Of a stretch of DNA of 25,719 nt, positions 11,964 to 20,449 are shown piece after piece. This stretch comes from a virus. Where the stretch lies: IMG/VR virus record IMGVR_UViG_3300042554_000927, positions 1 to 25,719 of that record; one strand, written 5' to 3'. The position numbers and the translations under genes were made by a program. Numbering within the stretch: position 1 is the first letter of the stretch; each line of letters starts with the position of its first letter. The notes below the pieces were generated by a model, which saw only the letters and a program-made list of their open reading frames with translations, did no database searches and had not been told where the DNA came from.

Positions 11964-12325
11964 GAAACCCTTACGCCGCCCATATCGACTTTACAGAATT
12001 GACAGGACTGCTCGGCAAAGTAGTCCCGTCAAATCTGGATATGGTCTATGAGCGAAAAGGGAGCTTCCTAGTCGCTGAATGGAAGCGGGATGGGGAGAGG
12101 ATACCGCTAGGTCAGGAAATCCTCTTAAAAAGCCTCTCAAGGCTTCCTAGCCATACCGTTCTTGTCATCAATGGCTATACAGAAGACCGCAACATGGTGG
12201 TCAACAACTTTTTTCGTGTTTTGCCGCATGAGCCATGCGTTCAGGCCGGAAAAGGACTTATCGCACTCAAAGACTACATTACAGAATGGTACTTGAGTGC
12301 TGATGTTGCATTTGTGGAATATTAG
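11960..12325 (+). CDS. Small PD-(D/E)XK-like protein, candidate nuclease
   Basis: 121 residues, GTG start overlapping the previous stop (GTGA). D27 (NLDMV), E40-W-K42 (VAEWKRDG) and Q52 (GQEILLKSL) have the spacing of the PD-(D/E)XK nuclease core: aspartate, then E-x-K on the next strand, then Gln on the following helix. LSRLPSHTVLVING could be the next strand. Nucleases of this fold cut or process DNA, and a recombination module is a natural home. The pattern is short, so an inactive or non-nuclease relative is possible. The stop codon overlaps that of the opposing methyltransferase gene. Confidence 0.55.
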   Translation: MRNPYAAHIDFTELTGLLGKVVPSNLDMVYERKGSFLVAEWKRDGERIPLGQEILLKSLSRLPSHTVLVINGYTEDRNMVVNNFFRVLPHEPCVQAGKGLIALKDYITEWYLSADVAFVEY

Positions 12326-12864
12326 ATTTTCTTGGGGGGTGGTAAACCCGATTTAATGCCCCAAAAGTATAAGTCGTGCGCCGTATCATCCGTTATAAAT
12401 TCGTAGAACTCGAATTGGCTTAAATCGCATTTCTCGCGTACATCAGCCTCTGTGACGTTAGCGTAGTAGTCGCCAGCGGTATGCGGGGAATCCCAAGGGT
12501 TGCAACGGCTAGTTCCGTGTTCCGGGCGACCGGTTGTAGCGCAAGTAAAGAACACCAGTTTGCTGGCAAACCGACTCATATTGGCAAAGATGTCAGGCCA
12601 TGCAGCGGTATGCTCAAAGCATTCGGTGCTGCACACAACGTCAAATGAGCCGTCGCCGTAAGTCAAATCTTCACCCTTAGCAACCACATCGACACCGGGG
12701 CCGGGGCCAACATCTACCCCAATGTAATTACACTGCTCGAAATAACGACGAATCGTGCCGTTCAGGTTCAAACTGCCGATTTCTAGGACAGCTTGACGTA
12801 CAAAGTATTCAGGAAACTTCTCTTTCAGACGAACGACGAACGCCATCTGCGCTGGATGCGCCAT
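12322..12864 (-). CDS. SAM-dependent methyltransferase (class I), substrate unknown
   Basis: 180 residues. Rossmann methyltransferase motifs in order: AVLEIGSLNLNG (motif I, 25-36, binding S-adenosylmethionine), YIGVDVGPGPGVDVV (47-61, acidic end of strand 2), and GSFDVVCSTECFEHT (72-86, motif IV with the acidic FEH seen in small-molecule methyltransferases). There is no DPPY-type DNA amino-methyltransferase motif and no target-recognition domain, so a small molecule, sugar or peptide is more likely than DNA. It is the last gene of the leftward late arm, which suggests late expression. AGGGGATAAAT precedes its ATG. Confidence 0.82.
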   Translation of the reverse strand: MAHPAQMAFVVRLKEKFPEYFVRQAVLEIGSLNLNGTIRRYFEQCNYIGVDVGPGPGVDVVAKGEDLTYGDGSFDVVCSTECFEHTAAWPDIFANMSRFASKLVFFTCATTGRPEHGTSRCNPWDSPHTAGDYYANVTEADVREKCDLSQFEFYEFITDDTAHDLYFWGIKSGLPPPKKI

Positions 12865-12883
12865 ATTTATCCCCTAGTTGTAA

Positions 12884-13036
12884 TTACCGACGGCCTTTTC
12901 GCGCTGTCTTTGCTGACTTCCTGAACGCCGCATCGGTTGGCGCACCCTTGCTTCCGGGTGTCCTCATTCTCTCGCCAGAACCGCGCTTGATACGCTCACG
13001 CTTGGCGTTAATATTGGCGTATAAACCTTCACTCAT
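12884..13036 (-). CDS. Short basic conserved protein (GLYANINAKR type)
   Basis: 50 residues, easily missed. The sequence GLYANINAKRERI (4-16), then MRTPGSKGAPTDAAFRKSAK, is typical of a short Lys/Arg/Gly-rich protein family I know from many tailed phages, usually in the tail/late region. It is very basic and probably disordered alone. A role packaging with DNA or as a small virion component is possible. It starts inside the stop of the DUF6321-like gene (ATGA overlap), which supports the ATG at 13036. Function unknown. Confidence 0.8.
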   Translation of the reverse strand: MSEGLYANINAKRERIKRGSGERMRTPGSKGAPTDAAFRKSAKTARKGRR

Positions 13037-13257
13037 CTGCACCCCCATCTGCGTCTAGCTGCTTTACCTCTTTCACCCTTCCAATTCTTTGACCTTGCAC
13101 AGAATGACTTGTGCCGTGGCCCTGATTTGGTCGGCGCTTTTAACTTACTTCCGGTTGCTCGGTTGTACTTCTTGCGACCCTTAGCGGTCAAGCCACCACC
13201 GGCTTTGACAGAGAGCTTCTCACCCCTGCCGACAGAAAGATTGACGTTCCTAGCCAT
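13033..13257 (-). CDS. DUF6321-like basic phage protein
   Basis: 74 residues, strongly basic. GGGLTAKGRKKYNRATGS (20-37) and HKSFCARSKNW (49-59) are the hallmark segments of a family I believe is DUF6321. Its members are short, Gly/Lys-rich and widespread in environmental phages, often next to the GLYANINAKR protein, exactly as here. No enzymatic motif. It may bind nucleic acid by charge. TAATG overlap with the upstream gene, ATGA overlap with the downstream one. Confidence 0.85.
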   Translation of the reverse strand: MARNVNLSVGRGEKLSVKAGGGLTAKGRKKYNRATGSKLKAPTKSGPRHKSFCARSKNWKGERGKAARRRWGCR

Positions 13258-13658
13258 TATTTTGCCTTCTTCATCATGTTCATCAGCAGTTCTTGTTTGC
13301 GCTTCTTGACTGCTTCACGCAACATATCTGCTTTGACCTTGTTGAAATAAGCGCTTCTGGCTTGCGCTGCTTTTTCAGCTTCTTCTATGCTTGGAAAGTT
13401 AGGAAAACGAAAGCCTGACTGCGCTTGCTTCTGGACGTTCTCTTTAATGGTGTCAAACTGCGTTTTGGGGTCATAAATAACACCGCCGTAGATGCTAGGC
13501 ACGTTATAAAAGCCTTGTCCCGGCAACCCTAATGCCTCTGCTGATTCGGTAATCGATAATTCCGTATGAGGATTTTTGTAATCGCCTTCCTCAAATACGA
13601 CTGGCCTATCCATTTCAATCGGAAAGCCAGCAGGGTCTAATGTTTCTTTCTTAGGCAA
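13257..13658 (-). CDS. Conserved late protein, TTG start
   Basis: 133 residues. It starts at TTG (13656-13658) with AAGGAG six bases before it, a near-perfect ribosome binding site; no ATG is available. The first half is extended (PAGFPIEMDRPVV, then YNVPSIYGGVIYDPKTQFD), the second helical with RFPNFPSIEEAEKAAQARS (83-101), a pattern I remember from phage proteins encoded near virion and lysis genes. Function unknown. A virion-associated role is inferred from position only. It overlaps the endolysin gene by eight bases. Confidence 0.75.
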   Translation of the reverse strand: MPKKETLDPAGFPIEMDRPVVFEEGDYKNPHTELSITESAEALGLPGQGFYNVPSIYGGVIYDPKTQFDTIKENVQKQAQSGFRFPNFPSIEEAEKAAQARSAYFNKVKADMLREAVKKRKQELLMNMMKKAK

Positions 13659-14070
13659 TTTTCGCTCCTTGCTGCAACTGAGCTAACGCAAATCCCCCTG
13701 TGTACTGAAAGTGCGGGTACTCCCGAAACCGCTTCCAGTCGCCAGCCCACTCTAGCCCTGCCGCCTTCCCAAGTTTGCCAATCTTTTGCCAAACCTCGTC
13801 TTTGACATCCCAACGGGGTTTACCAGCGACAATAGGAACAACATCAACAGCGCAACGGTAATTGTGGAAACTCTGACCAGCTTTTGCGTTAGTGACAATC
13901 TTCCCCGGCGTAGTTCTTCCCTGTGCATAAAGCGCATTTTGGCTTTCATTGTCTCGGTAGGTACTGGTGACTAGCAAATCAATTCCCTCAGCCTTGCAAG
14001 CCGCTATAAATCGCTCTACTCGGCTTTTGACTTGCGGTAACAAGTCATCAAGACTGCGAGAGTTAATCAT
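13651..14070 (-). CDS. Endolysin, M15 (VanY/L-Ala-D-Glu peptidase type)
   Basis: 139 residues. Zinc peptidase of the M15 family that cuts peptidoglycan stem peptides to release progeny. Metal ligands fit S67-F-H69 ... D76 (SFHNYRCAVDV) and H120 (EYPHFQY); E107 in GLEWAGDW is the catalytic glutamate. There is no signal peptide or separate binding domain, so it needs a holin to reach the cell wall; the small gene directly upstream (14067-14231) supplies a likely one, and their stop and start overlap as ATGA. Together these form the lysis cassette. Confidence 0.92.
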   Translation of the reverse strand: MINSRSLDDLLPQVKSRVERFIAACKAEGIDLLVTSTYRDNESQNALYAQGRTTPGKIVTNAKAGQSFHNYRCAVDVVPIVAGKPRWDVKDEVWQKIGKLGKAAGLEWAGDWKRFREYPHFQYTGGFALAQLQQGAKIA

Positions 14071-14231
14071 CCTTTGGTGACCATACCCACGATGCCAGCC
14101 AAGGCAAGACCAGCAGCCACAATATGTTCAGCCAAAGCCGGAGCAATCGGCACACCAATCGCGGTCAGGAACAACAAAGCGCCACGCCATGTAGACGGTT
14201 CTTTTGCACGGTCAAGAATGTACTGTTTCAT
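14067..14231 (-). CDS. Holin-like small membrane protein
   Basis: 54 residues. N-terminal charged segment KQYILDRAKEPSTWRG (2-17), then two predicted membrane helices, ALLFLTAIGVPIAPAL (18-33) and IVAAGLALAGIVGMV (36-51), separated by a short acidic turn, ending in a Lys. The start resembles small phage holins I remember of the form K-x-I-L-D-R-x-K-E-x-S-T-W-R-G. It lies directly before the endolysin gene with an ATGA overlap, the classical holin position, and would form membrane holes for the endolysin. It also overlaps the structural gene upstream by ATGA. Confidence 0.8.
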   Translation of the reverse strand: MKQYILDRAKEPSTWRGALLFLTAIGVPIAPALAEHIVAAGLALAGIVGMVTKG

Positions 14232-14572
14232 AGTCCTTCTCCCGGAGTAACGTAAACTTCAGAGTTATTGTTTTCGCCGATTAAAGACACATACACAGTT
14301 TTAGTCGGGCCACATTGCACATTAGTAAAAATTACGCGAGTGCTTGGCGGTACAAGCATCGTGTATTGACCAGAACTGTCCGGCAAAACAGCAGCAACAT
14401 TTGATTCACTGATTCGAACGTAAGCACCTTTTCCAGCCGCTTCATGGTTGGAAAAATAATATTGATTACAAGGGCTATCAGCCGTAATCGCAATCGTCAC
14501 AGCCGTGTTTGCAGAAGGCGCAGAAATTTTGTACGTCTTGCCCATTGGCTGAAAAGCAATGTTATTAGCCAT
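14228..14572 (-). CDS. Beta-rich probable virion protein, copy A
   Basis: 114 residues, mostly Ser/Thr/Val/Asn and beta-prone, no membrane segment. It resembles the protein at 24143-24472: both have A-F-Q-x-M-G-x-T near the start, N-Q-Y in the first third, a P-x-T before a beta strand, and both end in TPG(E/D)GL after a V/I-Y-(V/I) strand. This suggests a small virion decoration, neck or tail component and an ancient duplication. Position between virion and lysis genes agrees. Function unknown. ATGA overlap with the holin gene. Confidence 0.7.
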   Translation of the reverse strand: MANNIAFQPMGKTYKISAPSANTAVTIAITADSPCNQYYFSNHEAAGKGAYVRISESNVAAVLPDSSGQYTMLVPPSTRVIFTNVQCGPTKTVYVSLIGENNNSEVYVTPGEGL

Positions 14573-14814
14573 TAGTACACCTTTTTGCCGCCACCAGAAG
14601 TCTTAGAAAGTTTTGAGGTGTAGTTGCCTTCCTCAAAACACAAAATGGAACGGAAGCCACCTATCGGCACTTGTCCGGGTTGCCACTTCTGCTTGTTCTC
14701 GGTTGCGTCAGAAGGCTTCTGCGGTCTAATAGCCTTTGCATACTTCTGGCTATAGTTCAGTTCCTCAGCGCCGGGAACGCTACTCTTGTATTGAAGGTCT
14801 TTCGGGTCGCGCAT
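14572..14814 (-). CDS. Hypothetical late protein
   Basis: 80 residues, polar, no clear fold. The N-terminus DPKDLQYKSSVPGAEELNYS and the tail YTSKLSKTSGGGKKVY are probably disordered; PGQVPIGGFRSILCFEEGN in the middle might form a strand pair. AAAGGAATAGCG precedes the ATG, and the start lies 35 bases inside the end of the upstream membrane-protein gene. TAATG-type junction with the next gene. Unknown function. Confidence 0.7.
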   Translation of the reverse strand: MRDPKDLQYKSSVPGAEELNYSQKYAKAIRPQKPSDATENKQKWQPGQVPIGGFRSILCFEEGNYTSKLSKTSGGGKKVY

Positions 14815-15007
14815 CGCTATTCCTTTCTTTAACTCTTACTAACAAATAACTGAATAGTACGAATATCGCTAGGGTCGATACTCGCTCCCACATCGGGTTC
14901 CACATCGTCCAACACCCTAGACCAAATGAAGTCAGCAGTGCCAAAATCGTAATTAAGCGGTCTGAGATGACGCGCAAGGCTATAGTAATGACTTGGATTG
15001 CTTCCAT
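14780..15007 (-). CDS. Small two-helix membrane protein
   Basis: 75 residues. Two hydrophobic helices: LITILALLTSFGLGCWTMW (18-36) and VSTLAIFVLFSYLLVRV (43-59), with a charged tail KERNSDARPERPSIQE. I know similar short phage proteins (N-terminus of the form EAIxVITxALRxISDRxITILAL), without a settled role. With a separate holin-like gene nearby it may be a second holin, an antiholin or a spanin-like part. AGGGGATAACT precedes the ATG at 15007. Confidence 0.78.
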   Translation of the reverse strand: MEAIQVITIALRVISDRLITILALLTSFGLGCWTMWNPMWERVSTLAIFVLFSYLLVRVKERNSDARPERPSIQE

Positions 15008-15037
15008 AGTTATCCCCTAATGTAAAGAATCTCAAGT

Positions 15038-15247
15038 CTAATCCTTATCGTCATCCTCATCAAGATTAAAGCCAGAACCCCACTCATCGTCTGACATTTT
15101 CAGCTTAATGGCTTCCAGCTTCAACGCCCTATCAATCACCTTCATCTTTTCGGTAATGCTTGCCATGCTGTCATTCATCACCGACTTCAAGGTACTCGAA
15201 ATCGCGTCCTCTAGGTCAGGATTTATCCCCTTGCTTTTCTTAGCCAC
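15038..15247 (-). CDS. Conserved acidic late protein, GTG start
   Basis: 69 residues from GTG 15245-15247 (GAGG six bases upstream); a longer in-frame ATG start at 15295 exists, but its extra part would lie wholly inside the basic gene upstream and has no better ribosome binding site. Sequence: [21 protein letters not shown], a long helix, [16 protein letters not shown], then DDEWGSGF and an acidic tail. I remember this layout (NPDLEDAI ... [13 protein letters not shown] ... DDEWGSGF) from many phages. Function unknown; its DEWGSGF tail often appears in virion-gene neighbourhoods. Confidence 0.75.
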   Translation of the reverse strand: MAKKSKGINPDLEDAISSTLKSVMNDSMASITEKMKVIDRALKLEAIKLKMSDDEWGSGFNLDEDDDKD

Positions 15248-15389
15248 GCTTGCCTCGCTTACCTTTCTTTGCTTTTCTAGCAACAGATAGCGCAATTGCT
15301 ACCGCTTGCTTTTGCGGTCTGCCACGCTTCATCTCACGACGAATGTTCTTGCTGATTGTCTTTTTGCTAAAACCTTTAGTTAGCGGCAT
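15240..15389 (-). CDS. Short basic conserved phage protein (SKNIRREM type)
   Basis: 49 residues. [20 protein letters not shown] (5-24) and [18 protein letters not shown] (25-42) match a short, very basic family common in environmental phages, where GFSxKTISxNI and [11 protein letters not shown] are conserved. It probably binds DNA or a virion partner through its charge. It ends eight bases inside the next gene and begins a few bases after the large virion gene's stop. No function is established that I know of. Confidence 0.8.
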   Translation of the reverse strand: MPLTKGFSKKTISKNIRREMKRGRPQKQAVAIALSVARKAKKGKRGKRG

Positions 15390-15393
15390 ATCA

Positions 15394-17712
15394 TCACCTT
15401 GGTTCCATTGAGGTAACTTGACCTTTTCCGGTCAAGTAATCGTAAGCAGACGAACCAGCTCTATATACGCCGGGAGCCGCATAACCCGTAATTGCATTGC
15501 GTAATAGACGTTGAGACAAACTCAATCTTTGTTCTTCATTTATAGCTACTTTGGCTATTTCATCTAACTGCGATTGCAACTGAGAAATCTTTGCCTCATC
15601 CATCAAACCAGTGCGGCGTAAGGCTGGCGCAACAGCCTCTTTAAACGTAATACCCGCGCTTCTCATGCCTGTAGAAGCACGGTCAGCCATAATTTGACTA
15701 ACAGCGTCTGCCAGCGTTTCCTTTCCTTTTGCTGACTTGCTAATTACAGGCGCAATGGCATTCCATGTTTCTCTGTCACCAGACAAAATCATGTTTTTAA
15801 TTTGCAATGGAGCTTCTTTAGAGCCAATCAAACGGTCAACCATTTTTTCGGCTTCTCTAGTAATTTTTGTGGCTTCGCTGCCAGCAACCTTTTCAATAGC
15901 CTCGCCTTCAACGCCAGCCATTTTTCCGCGCTGCTCAATATTCTTTTGAACTTTTGCGCTTCTTGCGGCAAACCCTTCCGCACGTTCTAGAGCATTTAAA
16001 TAAGAACTAACTTTTGCATTAACTTCTGGCAACGCCTTAAGCCAATCAGAATTGGCGTTAGCCCACCGACGAACCGCAGTAGCGTCTTTTAGATTACGCA
16101 ACTGGTTAGCAGCAAAGTTACTTGCCTCTGTTGTTACAAAAGCTCTGTCACCCGTTAGGTCAATTAAATCTTTGACGCTCTGCTCACTCTTAAAATAATC
16201 TTTTGGCAAAGACTGTGCGTCGGTCTTGTAACGTGTGGCATCAAACCGGTCTAGCGCAGTTGCTCTTTCACCAGCTTTTGATTTGTATTTTTCTAACAAG
16301 CGAGATGCCATTTCATAATCGCGCTGCAATACATCTTGCGCGTCACCTGCAAACTTAGACTGTATCTCGCTAATTTTTCCGTAATACTTTTCTGCTAACT
16401 TTGTCCCAATCGCAGAGTATCCTTCAACCTCTTTTCCAAATGCAGCATCACCCAATCTTCTGCGAACATCATCAAGCGCCTGAAACGATGTTGGAAAAGT
16501 TTTAAACGCCGTTGGCTTTCCCGCTGAATCAAAAGCTGTCGCAACACGCCTTGCTGTAATCGCGTCATAAATGTTTTGATAAACCTGCAATACGCCTCTC
16601 TCTGTTACTGGCGCAGTCTTTTGCTGTTGAGCCGATTGACCAATCAACAACTTATTTCTAAGGTCAGTAATTAGAGATTTGTACTCTGGCAACGAATCAA
16701 CCAAAATGCCTTTGCTTTCTTTCTCGGCAACTGCGGCATCCCTAATTGCTTCTTGTTGTTTGTATCCTTGAGAACGCTGAACCGACTCTGTGCTAAACCG
16801 GTTTACAATTCTTTCTCTAATGGTGTTGCCGATAGATGATGTTTCTTGTGATGGGTCGCCGACTCTGCTTATCTTAGATTTGGCCTCATCAATCATTTGC
16901 TTGCCAGAAGCACCGACATCTTCAGCAAGCCCAGCCGCTTGCATAGCTTTGCGCTTTTGCTCCAATCCAGCCGCCGTTCCAGCGCGTTCTACGCCACCAG
17001 CGCGTTGAGCCGCTTCAGCCGCGACCCGTTCTGCTTCTGCGTTCAAATCAGCGAAAATCTTTTCTTGAGGAACGCCAGCTTTTGTTTTGCCGCGAATGTC
17101 GCTAATTTGTTTTTCGATAAACGCTCTTTGACTTGGCGTAAGTTTTGCCTCATCAACGCCTAAATCTTTGGCAACGGCGCTAACAGCACCAGCGGTGTTC
17201 AGTCCCAATAAACCTTGAAACCCTTTTCTGATTGCAAAGGTAGCGGCGTTAGCAAACTCCGGAACAACGATTGCACCACCAAATCTGATGGCCTCCACCG
17301 TTGCCGGAGAAGCGCCCATAGCTTCCGCTGTTTCACCTGCCGCCCCGCTACCAAACCCACCAAGCGCACCAAGACCAGCTTGAGCCAAGCGTTGACCCCG
17401 CATAGCCTGACCAGTAGAGAACAAAAATGGAGCCGCTGGAGCCGTTAATGGAAAAGCAGCCGCAGCACCACCAGCAAGCGTAAACAATTCTGGCGCTGCC
17501 GCACCAACCGCTGCACCCATCCCCGTTTCCGCAGCAACCTTTTTTGCTCGACCAAAAAAATCATCTTTTGGTTCAGCTTTTAAATCTAACTTCGGAGCTT
17601 TGTCACGGGTTGCACCAGACGGCAGAGGTGGCGCGCCCATTGTTGCGCCTTCAGGCAAGGGGGGCATATCCATAGTTGCCCCTGCTGGCAATGGGGGAAG
17701 TGGTTCAGCCAT
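15394..17712 (-). CDS. Large probable internal virion (ejection) protein
   Basis: 772 residues. The N-terminus has three tandem 11-residue repeats with core PPLP-x-GAT (residues 6-36), then a Gly/Ala-rich hydrophobic stretch (about 62-125), then several hundred residues of almost unbroken helix with many Ala, Lys, Gln. Such layout, size and place among other large Ala/Gln-rich genes behind the tail-fibre locus match the internal virion proteins of short-tailed phages, which leave the head and form a conduit across the cell envelope. No lytic transglycosylase motif is visible. The next upstream gene is joined by a TAATG overlap. Assignment is by composition and context, not by motif. Confidence 0.65.
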   Translation of the reverse strand: MAEPLPPLPAGATMDMPPLPEGATMGAPPLPSGATRDKAPKLDLKAEPKDDFFGRAKKVAAETGMGAAVGAAAPELFTLAGGAAAAFPLTAPAAPFLFSTGQAMRGQRLAQAGLGALGGFGSGAAGETAEAMGASPATVEAIRFGGAIVVPEFANAATFAIRKGFQGLLGLNTAGAVSAVAKDLGVDEAKLTPSQRAFIEKQISDIRGKTKAGVPQEKIFADLNAEAERVAAEAAQRAGGVERAGTAAGLEQKRKAMQAAGLAEDVGASGKQMIDEAKSKISRVGDPSQETSSIGNTIRERIVNRFSTESVQRSQGYKQQEAIRDAAVAEKESKGILVDSLPEYKSLITDLRNKLLIGQSAQQQKTAPVTERGVLQVYQNIYDAITARRVATAFDSAGKPTAFKTFPTSFQALDDVRRRLGDAAFGKEVEGYSAIGTKLAEKYYGKISEIQSKFAGDAQDVLQRDYEMASRLLEKYKSKAGERATALDRFDATRYKTDAQSLPKDYFKSEQSVKDLIDLTGDRAFVTTEASNFAANQLRNLKDATAVRRWANANSDWLKALPEVNAKVSSYLNALERAEGFAARSAKVQKNIEQRGKMAGVEGEAIEKVAGSEATKITREAEKMVDRLIGSKEAPLQIKNMILSGDRETWNAIAPVISKSAKGKETLADAVSQIMADRASTGMRSAGITFKEAVAPALRRTGLMDEAKISQLQSQLDEIAKVAINEEQRLSLSQRLLRNAITGYAAPGVYRAGSSAYDYLTGKGQVTSMEPR

Positions 17713-19349
17713 TATTTAGCATCCTCTCCAGTATCTTCAAAAACCCATTTGTTGCCGCGAACTACTATTGGTCTGCCTCTTAAAGTTGCGCGACCCGCCG
17801 ATGGCGTTGTAGCTGAATTACCAGAATCAACCGGCAAATCAACACCGCCTCTAGGGGTTGCCAATTCTTCAAATTGTTGATTGATAGTTTGTCGAGAACC
17901 TCTAGTTGCATCCAACACATCGTTAACATTGTACGGAATAGCTTTGTTAACAGCATTCATGTAATTGTTAACTTTGCCAGCCATCTTGTCAGACGAACCC
18001 GGATGAGCTTCAAACACATCAGCAAAAATACCAAGTTCTTGTTTGAATCGGGCCAAGAATAAAGCTGAGGTCGCAGCAGAATCACCAGCTCTTGGTAATT
18101 GCTGTTTGTATGCTTCAATCGCGTGTTTAGCGCCAGAATTAGCATAGCCACCGCCTAGTGTACGGGCCATGTTTTGGTCAAGACCAGCCACTAATTGAGC
18201 AAACATACGTTCGTCTTGACTTGTAATTTTTCTTCCTAAAGCGGCAGTTAATCCTTGTTTTAAAGAATCACCAGATTTGCCAGCAAGTTCGGCAAAATTG
18301 CCCATGACGGTATCTCTAGGCATATTTGTAATGTTGACCAAATCTTGAGCCGCTTGGCTAAACGCTTCAGCCATATTGAAAGCATATCGAGTGTTCGCTG
18401 CGCTTGCTTGACCTCTTGGTTGAGAAGCCTTTATTTGAGCAAGCCTCTCCCTTTGGGCAAGGTCTTCTCTGTGCCGCCTTTCCATTGCGGCTTCTCTAGC
18501 GGCTTGTCTGCGTTCAGCAGCGGCTTCTCTAGCGGCTTGCCTACGTTCGGCAGCCGCATCTCTAGCTGCTTGCAATCTTTCTTGAGAAGCTAACTTTTCA
18601 GTTTCTTGGGCATCTTGTTTTAATTCACTTAAAAACTTGAAATACCGTTCGATGCCTTGTTTCTCAAGAATCTGCTTGCCAACTTGACCGCCTAACTTCG
18701 CAGCAGACTGACCAGCCAACGCTTGCGCTTCCTCACGGTTGTAAGCCAGCATCTTGTATGCCCTGTCAGCATCTCTATAAGCATCGTCAAGAATGGCTTT
18801 TATCCTAGCCATGTTCTTGTCAAACTCAACCTTCTCACGCTCAAACAAATCTTTACGGCCTTGTTGCCAGCCTTTTAACATACCGTTCATGCTAACCAAG
18901 GCATTCATTGCTGACATCTTGCCGCCACCACCCATCCCTGTGCCGACCAACCCAATCAGGCTAAACAGAGTCGCCATGCTCTGCACGTTTTCTTGTGTCG
19001 GGTGAAACTGTGGATGCGGAAAACGCTGACGAATCGCGTCAAGGCCAGCCTCAATCTCTTGCGCTCCTTCTCTGGTCTGACGCGCTATATCGGCTTCAGC
19101 GCCAGCCTTAAATTGTTGTGTCGCTAACTGTGCAGCGCCAATATCTTGCTCTGCCTTTTCTAATCTGCCGAGTTGCCGAGTTTGTTCAGCGCCAATGTCT
19201 TTAGAGGTTTTTAATTCTCGGGCAACCTTTTCGTAATCGGCAACTTGAGGAATTGGCCCCAACTCCGTTTTGAATCCAGCCAAGTCAGGTGCGGCTGGCA
19301 AACTAAACGCCTTTGGCCTAGATGTCAGCGCTTTGGTTTCTTCAGCCAT
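17712..19349 (-). CDS. Probable internal virion protein with coiled coil
   Basis: 545 residues. Mostly helical. A hydrophobic, Gly/Met-rich segment (125-155, LFSLIGLVGTGMG then MSAMNALVSMNGM) may insert in the membrane or bundle with its partners; a long coiled coil follows (about 160-300) and includes three 11-residue repeats built on AAERRQAARE (256-290). C-terminal third is less regular. Context, size and composition suggest it is a second ejection protein working with the 772-residue one. TAATG overlaps on both sides indicate coupled translation. Confidence 0.65.
   Translation of the reverse strand: MAEETKALTSRPKAFSLPAAPDLAGFKTELGPIPQVADYEKVARELKTSKDIGAEQTRQLGRLEKAEQDIGAAQLATQQFKAGAEADIARQTREGAQEIEAGLDAIRQRFPHPQFHPTQENVQSMATLFSLIGLVGTGMGGGGKMSAMNALVSMNGMLKGWQQGRKDLFEREKVEFDKNMARIKAILDDAYRDADRAYKMLAYNREEAQALAGQSAAKLGGQVGKQILEKQGIERYFKFLSELKQDAQETEKLASQERLQAARDAAAERRQAAREAAAERRQAAREAAMERRHREDLAQRERLAQIKASQPRGQASAANTRYAFNMAEAFSQAAQDLVNITNMPRDTVMGNFAELAGKSGDSLKQGLTAALGRKITSQDERMFAQLVAGLDQNMARTLGGGYANSGAKHAIEAYKQQLPRAGDSAATSALFLARFKQELGIFADVFEAHPGSSDKMAGKVNNYMNAVNKAIPYNVNDVLDATRGSRQTINQQFEELATPRGGVDLPVDSGNSATTPSAGRATLRGRPIVVRGNKWVFEDTGEDAK
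18487..18585 (-). repeat. Three tandem 33-bp in-frame repeats
   Basis: Units at 18487-18519, 18520-18552 and 18553-18585. The first two differ by only a few bases, the third is more diverged. They encode the AAERRQAARE heptad-like repeats of the virion protein, so length changes keep frame and extend the coiled coil. Confidence 0.7.
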
Positions 19350-20449
19350 TACGGTCTCCTACCTTGTTGACCTTGTGGTATACCGCCAGCAGCAAATCCG
19401 GCAAGATTGGTATAGAAGTTTTGATTTGCTTCAAGCAACTGTCTATCAAGTTGCATACCCGTTCTAATAGCGCCCAACGCAATTTGGTCGCCAATCTGCG
19501 ACACCTGTAAACCGTAGTTAAATTGGTTTTGCAACAAGTTATTACGGAACATCTCTAGTTGCGCTTGTGCTTGTGCTGCGCCGACACCGCCCCTAGTCTC
19601 AACACCCTGCGCCAACTGTGCGCGAAGGGCTTGGAAAGCCTGTGCAGACTGCGGAGTCATTTCACCGGATTGAGCTTGACGCTGCAACTCCGAACCCATC
19701 TTCTTGTAAGGGTCGCCTAACGCTCTTTGCTCTGCAACGGATTGGTCACGCTGACGCTGCGCTTCTTGCGCTGCCCTTCTGCCTTGTACAGCGCCGAATG
19801 CTGCCGTTCCTAATCTCAAGGCTTCAGTAGGGGTCACGTTTTCTTTGAGATATTCAAAAGCACTCTTAGCTGGCCCAACCAATGCTCTATCAACTAAACT
19901 TGGAGGCGTTGGCATTTCGACATTTTGATAAGGATAAGTGTCGGGGTAAACCAAAGGAGTTTGGGTGTAACCTGTAGACGGAGCATAACCGCTGGTTAGA
20001 ACATTATCTTGTTCAAAACTAATGGGTGCTGGCGTAAAGTTTCTTTCCTGTTGAGAAGCAGAACTTTGTTCCGCTAAGCTAACGGGAGCAAGCCTAGCTG
20101 ACTGTTGAGCAATATTAATTGGTTCTACATCACCCGTTTCTGGTTGTGATGGACTTCTGTAATAAGTTCCTAAGTCAGAACTACTTGCTCTAGGCGTATA
20201 GTAAGAACTTGAACCGCCGTAACTTCCTGTATCAAAATCAAAGTCATCATAAAACTCTAACAAGCCGGTGTCAGGGTTGACGGTTCCTGCGCCACCAGAT
20301 TCCTTCAGAAGCGCAGCCTCTTTCGGCGTAATGTGTGCAAGCATGGTGTCACCACCACGACCTTTTTTCGATAGCATTCTGGCTATCTCTTTCAGGTCAC
20401 TTGTTTCCTGAATGCTTGCCTTTAACAGTTTTGCGATTTGCTTTGCCAT
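19349..20449 (-). CDS. Probable internal virion protein
   Basis: 366 residues. N-terminal helical part, then DTMLAHITPKEAALLKESGG (34-53), a segment I know from phage virion proteins in environmental phages; it then becomes Tyr/Ser/Pro/Gln-rich and disordered (about 65-175), and ends with a Gln/Ala-rich helical bundle (from residue 200). A VNPDTGLLEFYD motif follows the ITPKEA segment. The layout suggests a head-internal or tail-adaptor protein ejected with DNA. Adjacent genes are joined with no gap or one-base overlap. Exact role unknown. Confidence 0.65.
   Translation of the reverse strand: MAKQIAKLLKASIQETSDLKEIARMLSKKGRGGDTMLAHITPKEAALLKESGGAGTVNPDTGLLEFYDDFDFDTGSYGGSSSYYTPRASSSDLGTYYRSPSQPETGDVEPINIAQQSARLAPVSLAEQSSASQQERNFTPAPISFEQDNVLTSGYAPSTGYTQTPLVYPDTYPYQNVEMPTPPSLVDRALVGPAKSAFEYLKENVTPTEALRLGTAAFGAVQGRRAAQEAQRQRDQSVAEQRALGDPYKKMGSELQRQAQSGEMTPQSAQAFQALRAQLAQGVETRGGVGAAQAQAQLEMFRNNLLQNQFNYGLQVSQIGDQIALGAIRTGMQLDRQLLEANQNFYTNLAGFAAGGIPQGQQGRRP

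Noticed and set aside
12330-12362. TTGGGG/CCCCAA hairpin near the convergent stops as terminator
   Set aside because: 21-base loop, inside the methyltransferase coding end, and no U-tract on either strand.
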